Assembly: GCA_903831925.1 (NCBI GenBank)
Contig: CAIKZV010000331.1
Span: 1-5,548 of the forward strand
DNA from: an uncultured Burkholderiales bacterium
GTDB lineage: Bacteria; Pseudomonadota; Gammaproteobacteria; Burkholderiales; Burkholderiaceae_E
Length of the DNA: 5,548 bases
Reading direction: 5' to 3'
Shown here: piece after piece, positions 1 to 5,548 of the stretch
How positions within the stretch are numbered: the first letter of the stretch is position 1
How the letters are laid out: each line of letters starts with the position of its first letter
Program-made: the position numbers and the translations under genes
The notes under the pieces: model-generated
Told to the model about the DNA's origin: nothing
Seen by the model: the letters and a program-made list of their open reading frames with translations, nothing else
Databases searched by the model: none

Positions 1-14
1 ACGAAGCGGAGGAG

Positions 15-40
15 GCAACTGAGGACGCAACTGAGGACGC
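15..40. repeat. 12-bp tandem direct repeat, about 2.2 copies
   Basis: The unit GCAACTGAGGAC occurs perfectly at 15-26 and 27-38, and the first two bases of a third copy follow at 39-40. It lies just downstream of the stop codon of the minus-strand acyl-CoA synthetase gene. Its core AACTGAGG (17-24 and 29-36) is the exact reverse complement of the core of the neighbouring 14-bp repeat, so the two arrays can pair with each other. Function is unknown. Confidence 0.85.
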
Positions 41-70
41 TTCCCCGCCCTCAGTTCACCGCCCTCAGTT
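17..70 (-). terminator. Candidate 3' stem-loop of the operon (not a canonical terminator)
   Basis: In the minus-strand transcript, AACTGAGG at 70-63 and 56-49 can pair with CCTCAGTT at 36-29 and 24-17. The inner stem is 8 bp with a 12-nt loop. An outer 8-bp stem can stack on it across a small asymmetric internal loop. It sits at the end of the three-gene operon, where a terminator or mRNA-stabilising hairpin would be expected. No U-tract follows the stem and the stems are only about half G/C, so an intrinsic terminator is doubtful. It could instead be a 3' processing barrier or just a by-product of the repeats. The symmetry means plus-strand RNA could fold equally well. Confidence 0.35.
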
Positions 71-78
71 CACCGCCC
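45..78. repeat. 14-bp tandem direct repeat, about 2.4 copies, overlapping the ligase stop codon
   Basis: The unit GCCCTCAGTTCACC occurs perfectly at 47-60 and 61-74, and flanking bases extend the 14-bp periodicity over 45-78. On the minus strand the first copy encodes the last residues of the acyl-CoA synthetase (Ala-Val-Asn) and its TGA stop (67-65). The second copy gives another in-frame TGA at 58-56. The core CCTCAGTT (49-56 and 63-70) is inverted relative to AACTGAGG in the adjacent 12-bp array. Confidence 0.85.
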
Positions 79-1639
79 GAGTGGTCTCACCCCAGTAGGT
101 CGCCCGCAGCGCTTTTTTGTCGGGTTTGCCCAGGCCGGTCACCGGCAGGCTGTCGGCGAAATCGAGTGACTTGGGCGCATGCACCGCGCCCTTTGCATCT
201 CGCACCATGGCGATCAGCGCTTCGGCTGCGACGCTGGCACCTGCCTTGAGCACGACGACTGCCTTGACCGCCTCGCCCCATTTGTCGTCGGGCACGCCGA
301 TGACCGCTGCGGCTGCGACCGCCGGATGCCGGGTGAGCACATCCTCGATTTCGCGCGGAAAGACGTTGAAGCCGCCGGTGATGATCATGTCCTTGCTGCG
401 ATCGACGATGTAGAGAAATCCATCGGCATCGCGACGTGCGAGATCTCCGGTATAGAGCCAGCCGTGGCGAAGCGCTTTGGCAGTTTCCTCCGGCTTTTTC
501 CAGTAGCCGGCCATCACCAGCGGGCCGCGGCAGCAGATTTCGCCGACCTCGCCATCGGCCACCTCAATGCCGTCGTCATCGAGCAGCTTGACCTGAAGAT
601 TGCCGATCGGCGCGCCGCAGGAGGCCAGTCGTTCGGGATGGTGTTCAGGGTCGTGGTCGATGCGACGCAGCACCGTGACGCAATTCGGCGCTTCCGACTG
701 GCCATACAGCTGCATGAAGACCGGGCCGAAGCGCTTCATGCCTTCGACAAGGCGCGATGGCGACATCGGCGAGGCACCGTAGATGATCGTCTGCAGGCTC
801 GAGAGGTCGGCGGTCGCGATCCCGGGATGATCGAGCAGCACATAGATCATGGTCGGCACAAGGAAAGTCGTCGTGATGCGGTGCTGCTCCACGAGGTCGA
901 AAAATCGCTGTGCATCAAACGCCTTGCTCATCACGAACAGGCCCGAGCGCATCATCACCGCGACGATCATCGCGCCGGCGGCGTGCGTGATCGGCGTCAT
1001 CGCCAGAAAGCGCACGTCCTGCGGCCAATCCCATTCGGCCAGCTCGGTCATCACCATCGTGACCTGCACCCGGTGGGTATGCATCACGCCTTTGGGGCGA
1101 CCGGTCGTGCCGCCGGTGTAGATCAGGACGCACAGATCGTTCGGCTGCGCGAGCGACACCAGCGTTTGCGGTGTGAAGGCCTGGCTTGCGGCGAGGATGT
1201 CCTCATCGTCGGTCCCGGGGCCCAGGCCAAACACCTGCTGCAGACAGGGCACGCGGGCTTTCAGGGCCGCGCCGCGGGCAGCAAAGGCGATCGGATCGAC
1301 GAAGAGGGTCTGGACGCCCGAATCCTCGAGCAGATAGGCATGGTCGTCCTCGGAGGCGAGCGGATGCATCCAGGTCACGCGCATGCCCATCAGGAAGGCG
1401 GCTGCGGTGACCATGAAGGCTTCTGGCCGATTCGACGAGACCGCAGCCACTGCATCGCCACCTTTGAGCCCACGCGCTTCGAGTGCCTGGATGAAGCGGC
1501 TGAGCCGGTGGCCAAACTCGCGATAGGTGATCTGCTCGTCATCGAGTACGAAAACCGTGCGGTCGCCGCCGCGCTGAATCGCGCGGATGAGCAGATCGCC
1601 CATCGTGCAGCCTTCATGCAAATCGGTGATCGCGCTCAT
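65..1639 (-). CDS. AMP-forming acyl-CoA synthetase (class I adenylate-forming, fatty-acyl-CoA ligase-like)
   Basis: This 524-residue protein is predicted to activate a carboxylic acid with ATP to an acyl-adenylate and then to the CoA thioester in the cytoplasm. Family motifs appear in order: the phosphate-binding loop YTGGTTGRPKG (174-184), an A5-type motif LYGQSEA (311-317), the YTGD motif (396-399) whose Asp should bind the ribose, the hinge region RSKDMIITGGFNVFPREIE (414-432), and the C-terminal PVTGLGKPDKKAL (499-511) with predicted catalytic Lys505. Length is normal for the family. The frame stays open to 1804, but that stretch lies inside the VOC gene and reads as Arg/His-rich noise. 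The start at 1639 overlaps the VOC stop by 4 nt (ATGA) and has GGAG 5 nt upstream. It is the last gene of the operon. The A5 motif has Ser where Thr is usual (YGxTE). The acid substrate cannot be assigned; medium/long-chain, aromatic or branched acids are all possible. Confidence 0.93.
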   Translation of the reverse strand: MSAITDLHEGCTMGDLLIRAIQRGGDRTVFVLDDEQITYREFGHRLSRFIQALEARGLKGGDAVAAVSSNRPEAFMVTAAAFLMGMRVTWMHPLASEDDHAYLLEDSGVQTLFVDPIAFAARGAALKARVPCLQQVFGLGPGTDDEDILAASQAFTPQTLVSLAQPNDLCVLIYTGGTTGRPKGVMHTHRVQVTMVMTELAEWDWPQDVRFLAMTPITHAAGAMIVAVMMRSGLFVMSKAFDAQRFFDLVEQHRITTTFLVPTMIYVLLDHPGIATADLSSLQTIIYGASPMSPSRLVEGMKRFGPVFMQLYGQSEAPNCVTVLRRIDHDPEHHPERLASCGAPIGNLQVKLLDDDGIEVADGEVGEICCRGPLVMAGYWKKPEETAKALRHGWLYTGDLARRDADGFLYIVDRSKDMIITGGFNVFPREIEDVLTRHPAVAAAAVIGVPDDKWGEAVKAVVVLKAGASVAAEALIAMVRDAKGAVHAPKSLDFADSLPVTGLGKPDKKALRATYWGETTRAVN

Positions 1640-2025
1640 GCCGGCTCCGAGATTTCGATCAGGTTGAGGTCGGGGTCGCGCAAATAGACCGAGCGGATCA
1701 TGCCGGTGGCGCCGGTGCGCATCACAGGACCTTCGATGATTGGCCACTGGTGGGCGGCGAGATTGGCAATCACCTGCGCAAGCGGCACCGAGGAGATGAA
1801 GCACAGATCGAGCGCGCCCGGCACCGGCAGATGCGCCTTGGGCGTGAACTCGCGCCCTCTGATATGCAGGTTGATCTTCTGGTTGCCGAAGTGAAAGGCC
1901 TGGCGAACGATGCCGTCGGCGGCTTCAAAGCGCTCGTGCCGCATGCCCATCACCCTGGTGTAGAAGTTGATGCAGGCGGCTTCGTCAATGGTGGTCAGCA
2001 CCAGATGGTCGAGATGGTCGATCAT
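1636..2025 (-). CDS. VOC (glyoxalase/bleomycin resistance/dioxygenase superfamily) protein
   Basis: This 129-residue protein has the size and layout of a single vicinal-oxygen-chelate subunit, with two beta-alpha-beta-beta-beta modules. It opens with HLDHLVLTTID followed by FYTRVMGM, the classic first strand and helix. It continues with GNQKINLHIRG (47-57), LDLCFIS (72-78) and ends with YLRDPDLNLIEIS (114-126). Likely metal ligands are His7, possibly His54, and Glu124. Where many VOC enzymes have His at the start of the second module, this one has Asp73, which I recall as usual for a proteobacterial VOC subfamily with the same NQKINLH and DLCFI motifs. The start at 2025 overlaps the CoA-transferase stop in an ATGA. 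No Shine-Dalgarno is visible, so translation probably depends on coupling. The reaction is unknown: an isomerase, lyase, epimerase or dioxygenase role on a metabolite of this operon is possible. The frame is open upstream to 2553 but only as a shadow of the CoA-transferase gene. Confidence 0.88.
   Translation of the reverse strand: MIDHLDHLVLTTIDEAACINFYTRVMGMRHERFEAADGIVRQAFHFGNQKINLHIRGREFTPKAHLPVPGALDLCFISSVPLAQVIANLAAHQWPIIEGPVMRTGATGMIRSVYLRDPDLNLIEISEPA
1645..1648 (-). promoter_or_regulatory. Ribosome binding site of the acyl-CoA synthetase gene
   Basis: On the minus strand GGAG ends 5 nt before the ATG at 1639 and lies inside the last codons of the VOC gene (Ser-Glu-Pro-Ala-stop). With the ATGA overlap, it fixes the ligase start at 1639 and rules against the longer open frame. 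Confidence 0.65.
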
Positions 2026-3374
2026 GATTTGTCGGGGGCGCGTGGCCCGGGTGGCGGGGAGGGAAGGGCGATCACGCCGCGTCGGGCGAGTTCGTCGATC
2101 TGGGCGTCGGTCAGGCCGACTTCGCGCAGGATCGGTCGGGTGTCCTGGCCGATGGTGGGCGCGTTGCGCCGGTGGCTGCCGGGGGTGTCCGACAGCTTGG
2201 GGATGAAACCGGGTACCTCGAGCCGGCTGCCGTCGTCCATGACGATCTGCTCGATGGCGCCTCGGGCGCGGTAATGCGGATCGGCGGCGATATCGGCAAC
2301 GCTGTAGACCCGACCTGCCGGCACCGAGGCGGCATCGAGGATGGCCAGCACGTCGTCGACGCTGCGGGTTCGGGTGAACTCGGCGATCGCCGCATCGAGC
2401 TCGGACACGCGGCTGACACGCCCGGCGTTGTCGGCCAGGCCTGGGTCGGCGCCGAGGTCGGGTCGGCCGATCGCGGTCATCAGCCGGCGAAAGATGCTGT
2501 CGCCGTTGCCGGCCACCAGCACGAAGGCAGGCGTGTTGCCTTCGCCCAGGCAAGGATAGGCATTGGTGGGCGCGATGCCTGGCATCGCGCTGCCGGCCGG
2601 CCCTCGCACCGCACCGAATGCGCTGTATTCGGGCAGCAGGCTTTCCATGCAGTTGAAGACCGCCTCGAAGAGCGCGACGTCGATCACCTGACCCTGGCCG
2701 GTGCGCTGCCGATTGGCCAGCGCGATCAGGATACCGATCACGCCGTGAAGCGCCGCCAGCGTATCGCCGATGCTCACACCGACCCGCACCGGCACCTGGC
2801 CGGGTTCGCCGGTGAGATGGCGCAGTCCGCCCATCGCTTCGGCCACGACGCCGAATCCCGGCTTGTCGCGATAGGGGCCGGTCTGGCCGTAGCCGCTGAT
2901 GCGCAGCATGATGAGTCGCGGATTGAGGGCGCGCAGTGTGTCGGGCCCAAGGCCCCAGGACTCCATCGCCCCGGGCCGGAAGTTTTCGATCAGCACATCG
3001 GCGTCACTTGCCAGTCGCCTGACGATGTCCTGTGCCTCGGGGGTGCGCAGATCGAGGGACAGACTGCGCTTGTTGCGCGACTGAACCTGCCACCAGACCG
3101 AGGTGCCGTCCTTGAGCATGCGCCAGACCCGCAGCGGATCGCCGGCACCCGGCGGCTCGATCTTGATCACATCGGCGCCGAAGTCTGCCAGGGTCTTGGC
3201 GGCAAACGGTCCGGCAATCAGCTGGCCGAGCTCGATGACCTTCAGACCGGCCAGGGCCGATGCAGGAATCGGTGGTGAATGGGTGGAAGGTCCGCCTTGC
3301 GCAGACCCCGGCTCGGGTCGGGTGTCGGGTTTCATCGTCCGACAGTGTCGCCCGGACGCCATGATCTCGTCCAT
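2022..3374 (-). CDS. CaiB/BaiF (family III) CoA-transferase
   Basis: This protein of up to 450 residues is predicted to transfer CoA between a donor thioester and a free acid via an aspartyl-CoA intermediate, working as the interlocked dimer known for the family. It contains LKVIELGQLIAGPFAAKTLA (44-63), FGADVIKIEPPGAGDP (65-80), RNKRSLSLDLR (100-110), DVLIENFRPGAMESWGLG (126-143), ISGYGQTGPYRDKPGF (159-174) and VRVGVSIGDTLAALHG (197-212). Asp204 in the last segment matches the catalytic Asp169 of formyl-CoA transferase and CaiB. It is the first gene of the operon, overlapping the VOC gene by 4 nt. The start is uncertain: ATG codons at 3374, 3362 and 3335 are all possible, giving 450, 446 or 437 residues. 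None has a strong Shine-Dalgarno; a weak GGA lies 7 nt before 3362. The family core begins near residue 40, so all three leave a Pro/Ser-rich leader. The longest frame is listed. Donor and acceptor acids cannot be identified. Confidence 0.93.
   Translation of the reverse strand: MDEIMASGRHCRTMKPDTRPEPGSAQGGPSTHSPPIPASALAGLKVIELGQLIAGPFAAKTLADFGADVIKIEPPGAGDPLRVWRMLKDGTSVWWQVQSRNKRSLSLDLRTPEAQDIVRRLASDADVLIENFRPGAMESWGLGPDTLRALNPRLIMLRISGYGQTGPYRDKPGFGVVAEAMGGLRHLTGEPGQVPVRVGVSIGDTLAALHGVIGILIALANRQRTGQGQVIDVALFEAVFNCMESLLPEYSAFGAVRGPAGSAMPGIAPTNAYPCLGEGNTPAFVLVAGNGDSIFRRLMTAIGRPDLGADPGLADNAGRVSRVSELDAAIAEFTRTRSVDDVLAILDAASVPAGRVYSVADIAADPHYRARGAIEQIVMDDGSRLEVPGFIPKLSDTPGSHRRNAPTIGQDTRPILREVGLTDAQIDELARRGVIALPSPPPGPRAPDKS
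3336..3358. repeat. Nested inverted repeat near the CoA-transferase start
   Basis: CGTCCG (3336-3341) and CGGACG (3353-3358) form perfect 6-bp arms. Inside them GACA/TGTC (3341-3349) forms a second small dyad sharing base 3341. It lies immediately upstream of the ATG at 3335, or inside the first codons if translation starts at 3374. It could be an operator or an mRNA hairpin near the start; chance in GC-rich DNA is also possible. Confidence 0.35.
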
Positions 3375-3433
3375 CAGGCGACATCAGGTGGCGCTACACT
3401 CATCGGTTGCCTGCTCGCAACGCACACCCTGAT
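3372..3433. repeat. CATCAGG direct repeats and an inverted CCTGAT in the divergent region
   Basis: CATCAGG occurs at 3372-3378 and 3382-3388, exactly 10 bp apart, so both copies face the same side of the DNA helix. The inverse CCTGAT occurs at 3428-3433, just before the SWIM gene start. Same-face spacing between two divergent genes fits a regulator binding site, but no regulator gene is visible here and the motif is short. Confidence 0.4.
3395..3400 (+). promoter_or_regulatory. Possible -10 element for the SWIM-domain gene
   Basis: TACACT matches the sigma-70 -10 consensus TATAAT at four of six positions and lies 36 bp before the ATG at 3437, which would leave a leader of about 30 nt. No TTGACA-like -35 is found 16-18 bp upstream. 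The CATCAGG repeat lies there instead, so an activator-dependent promoter is conceivable. Confidence 0.2.
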
Positions 3434-3436
3434 CTG

Positions 3437-5548
3437 ATGCTGCTCGACCTTTTTCGGAACCGGTTCGCCCGCACGCCGCTTGGCCTTGATCGCGAGACTG
3501 CGCTCAAGGGTGAGAAGGTGTTTGCCGCTGGCCGGGTGCTGTCGGTGAGGGAGTTGGCGCCCGGTCGGCTCGAGGGCGAGGTCGAGGGCAGTGCCGGGGA
3601 AACCTACAAGACGACAGTGCGCCTGGCGCCAAACGGTGCTGTCATCCGCGTGTCGAACGAGTGCACCTGTCCGGTGGCCTTCGATTGCAAGCACGGTGCA
3701 GCGCTGCTGCTCGCCTGGTTGCGCGATCTGCAGGACGGAGTCGGCGGTGATCGCGAGGGCGAGCCAGCCAGCCGCGAGGCTGCGCCTCAGATCGCGGCGC
3801 TTGAGCGTCACCAGGTGTTGCAGTGGGTGCGCGAGTTGCGCCTGCTGCGCTGGCAACCCGGCGCACAAGCTGCGCGCAGCGCGCTTTGCTATGTCCTTCG
3901 CAGCGACTTGCGCAGGCCGTCCCTGCATGTTTTCAAGGTTCGACAGGATCCCGATGGCAGCCTTCACGATCCGCAGCCCTATCGGTCGATGGTCGGGCAT
4001 GTCCAGTCGCCGCCTGCCTACTGGGACGACATCGACCTGCGGGTTGCGGCGCTGACCGCGCGCGCCACGCCGGTGATCGGCGGCTTCCTGCTCGACATGA
4101 CGCATGCCCGCGATGTGCTGCTGCTGCTGGCGGGATCGTCACGTCTTTACCTCGACCGACCGCCGACGCCCGGCGACTGTCTGTTGCTGGCGCCCGGCGA
4201 GTCGCGACAGGCATCGATGGCCTGGCAATCATCGGCGCAGGGCGAGTCGGGGAAAGGTGGGTCGATGCGCCTCGCCCTGCAGGTCGAGCCGAGTGGCGAA
4301 GCGGTCTACACCGCCGAGCCCTGCTGGATCGACCGTCAGGCGCTGCTGATCGGCCCGATCGATGCGCCGCCCGCGCCGCCGCTGATGGCTTGGTTGCGGG
4401 CTGCGCCGCTCGTGCCGCCCGAGGCAGCCGACGATGTGGCGCTGACGCTTCATGCGCAGCGGCGCGCACGACCCGAGATTCAGGCAGCGATCCCGGAACT
4501 GAGCGGCCATGCCGTGCGCGAACGCATCGGATCACCTCGTCCGGTGCTCGGGCTGTTCGCGGTGTCGGCGGCCAGTGCGAGGCGCGGTGCTCAGTTCGGT
4601 TCTCCGTCTGGTATTTCAGGTGGTTCTCAGACCGCTGCATCCGGCGCTTCACCGGGCGGGTCGGCTGCGCCGTCTGGCCTGATGGCGGTATCGATTGCGG
4701 TCGAATACGAGGGGCGACGCATCGAACCGCTGCGCTCGACCAGCCTTGGCATTCGCGACGACATCGGCCCGCTGCTGCTGATCTGCGATCCGCCGGCCGA
4801 GCGTGCGCTGCGCGAGTCGCTTCATGACAGCCTCCGACGCCTGGCGGCCGACGACGATGGTCTGCGCTTTGCTACCGAGCCGGCGACCGATGCGGCCCGT
4901 GCGAAATCAAAGGGCGGCAGCGGCTGGCTCACGATTGCCACTTTGCCTTGCACCAGCGTTGCCGCGGCCCGCATCAAGTTCGAACTTGCCCCCCGGCTCG
5001 AACGTGAGGGCTGGATGCTGGTCGATGAATCGGTGGTGCCGCTCACCCTGGTCGAGGCCGATTCGGTATCGCTCGAACTGACGCCGGTTCCCGCCGAAGC
5101 GGGCGATTGGCCGACTCGGTCAGCGGCAGGTGCGGGCGCGCGCTCGGCAAAGTCCCCCGACCTTGCCGGGGCCAACAATGCAGTGTCCGAAAATGCCGCG
5201 GCCGCTCCTGCCGATCAGGCCGATGACGCGGACGATGTCGATGACGCCAAGCAGCCGGCGTCAGGCCCCGCGCCGGTCAATGGCTGGTTTGAGCTGCAAT
5301 CGGGCATCCAGGTTGCCGGCAGCCGTATCGACTTGGCACCGGTGCTCGCGCAGGTCATTGCGCACGGCGGCTATGAGGCCTGGTCGCGTTCGCGCTGCCC
5401 GGATGGCGTGCTGTGGCTGAGGGTCGGCGAGCGTGAAGTGTTGCGGATCGAGGCCGAGCGCATCGAACCGCTGGTTCGCGTTGTGACCGACTGGGCAGAA
5501 TTCGGCCCGCAGATCAGCGGGCACGATGGCGACCTGGCCGGCTTCAGG
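3437..5548 (+). CDS. SWIM zinc-finger protein, probable N-terminal half of a SNF2-type helicase (3' end outside the window)
   Basis: The frame is open for 704 codons and has no stop before the window ends, so the gene is truncated by the window. Residues 76-86 read CTCPVAFDCKH, a perfect SWIM motif (CxCx5CxH; Cys76, Cys78, Cys84, His86) expected to bind zinc and act in DNA or protein binding. About 300 residues of unassigned alpha/beta sequence follow, then a Gly/Ser/Ala-rich linker (384-414), a further domain (415-553), a second disordered linker with an acidic stretch rich in Asp (559-614, acidic at 593-603), and a segment from WFELQSGIQV (617 on) resembling the region that precedes the SNF2 ATPase core in large bacterial SWIM/SNF2 proteins. 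No Walker A or DEAH motif lies in the visible part, so the helicase assignment is inferred from this architecture. ATG 3437 is the first ATG in frame near the SWIM domain; no good Shine-Dalgarno precedes it, and an upstream in-frame TTG at 3407 is an alternative. It is divergent from the CoA operon, with no evident functional link. Confidence 0.85.
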   Translation, partial: MLLDLFRNRFARTPLGLDRETALKGEKVFAAGRVLSVRELAPGRLEGEVEGSAGETYKTTVRLAPNGAVIRVSNECTCPVAFDCKHGAALLLAWLRDLQDGVGGDREGEPASREAAPQIAALERHQVLQWVRELRLLRWQPGAQAARSALCYVLRSDLRRPSLHVFKVRQDPDGSLHDPQPYRSMVGHVQSPPAYWDDIDLRVAALTARATPVIGGFLLDMTHARDVLLLLAGSSRLYLDRPPTPGDCLLLAPGESRQASMAWQSSAQGESGKGGSMRLALQVEPSGEAVYTAEPCWIDRQALLIGPIDAPPAPPLMAWLRAAPLVPPEAADDVALTLHAQRRARPEIQAAIPELSGHAVRERIGSPRPVLGLFAVSAASARRGAQFGSPSGISGGSQTAASGASPGGSAAPSGLMAVSIAVEYEGRRIEPLRSTSLGIRDDIGPLLLICDPPAERALRESLHDSLRRLAADDDGLRFATEPATDAARAKSKGGSGWLTIATLPCTSVAAARIKFELAPRLEREGWMLVDESVVPLTLVEADSVSLELTPVPAEAGDWPTRSAAGAGARSAKSPDLAGANNAVSENAAAAPADQADDADDVDDAKQPASGPAPVNGWFELQSGIQVAGSRIDLAPVLAQVIAHGGYEAWSRSRCPDGVLWLRVGEREVLRIEAERIEPLVRVVTDWAEFGPQISGHDGDLAGFR

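Noticed and set aside
179..1687. Plus-strand 502-codon open frame antisense to the acyl-CoA synthetase gene
   Set aside because: Its translation is rich in His/Arg/Ala with no recognisable motif, while the opposite strand has every ligase motif. Long antisense frames are expected from G/C-biased third positions.
1640..1804. N-terminal extension of the acyl-CoA synthetase to 579 residues
   Set aside because: The extra 55 residues lie in the VOC gene and look like noise. The ATGA overlap and GGAG at 1645-1648 support the start at 1639.
2026..2553. N-terminal extension of the VOC protein to 305 residues
   Set aside because: The extra residues are Arg/Pro-rich shadow of the CoA-transferase gene. 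The VOC fold begins at the ATG at 2025, which overlaps the preceding stop.
2172..3278. Plus-strand 368-codon open frame antisense to the CoA-transferase gene
   Set aside because: No family motif is seen, and the minus strand carries a complete CaiB/BaiF protein. Treated as a shadow frame.
3392..3420. Minus-strand promoter for the operon (TTGCGA at 3420-3415 with GTAGCG or TGTAGC 16-17 bp downstream)
   Set aside because: The -10 match is too poor to support a call; the operon promoter must be here or further upstream but cannot be placed.
3374..4105. Minus-strand 243-codon open frame opposite the SWIM gene, with a similar 239-codon frame at 3933-4652
   Set aside because: Both are low-information Arg/Ala/Pro-rich translations opposite a frame with a perfect SWIM motif and 704 uninterrupted codons.
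3823..4827. Plus-strand 334-codon open frame in another frame of the SWIM gene
   Set aside because: It is Arg/Ala/Cys-rich with no motif and no ribosome site, and lies wholly inside the longer SWIM frame.

Overview
The window is GC-rich, densely coded bacterial DNA with strong G/C preference at third codon positions. The gene types (CaiB/BaiF CoA-transferase, AMP-forming acyl-CoA ligase, single-domain VOC protein, large SWIM-domain protein) suit a free-living proteobacterium. A betaproteobacterium of the Burkholderiales kind is my best guess, but no rRNA, tRNA or other marker gene is present, so this is inference.

Layout. Positions 1-78 hold two short tandem repeats whose shared 8-bp core is inverted between them; together they form a potential stem-loop at the 3' end of the minus-strand operon. 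Positions 65-3374 are a compact three-gene minus-strand operon, transcribed as CaiB/BaiF CoA-transferase, then VOC (glyoxalase-like) protein, then AMP-forming acyl-CoA synthetase. Both junctions are 4-nt ATGA overlaps, which suggests translational coupling. Positions 3375-3436 are a short divergent intergenic region with a 10-bp-spaced direct repeat and a weak -10-like hexamer. From 3437 to the window end, a plus-strand frame is open for 704 codons without a stop. It starts with a textbook SWIM zinc-finger motif and resembles the N-terminal half of bacterial SWIM/SNF2-type helicase proteins. The helicase core itself would lie beyond the window.

How the genes work together. The operon looks like a carboxylic-acid activation module. 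The ligase makes an acyl-CoA at the cost of ATP, the CaiB/BaiF protein moves CoA from one acyl group to another, and the VOC protein probably does metal-dependent chemistry on the substrate or a related intermediate. The substrate cannot be read from the sequence. The divergent SWIM gene has no evident metabolic link and may only share the intergenic region.

I found no mobile element, CRISPR array, RNA gene or clear novel system. The most unusual items are the mirrored tandem repeats around the ligase stop codon, the SWIM protein with two low-complexity linkers, and the repeat-bearing divergent region.
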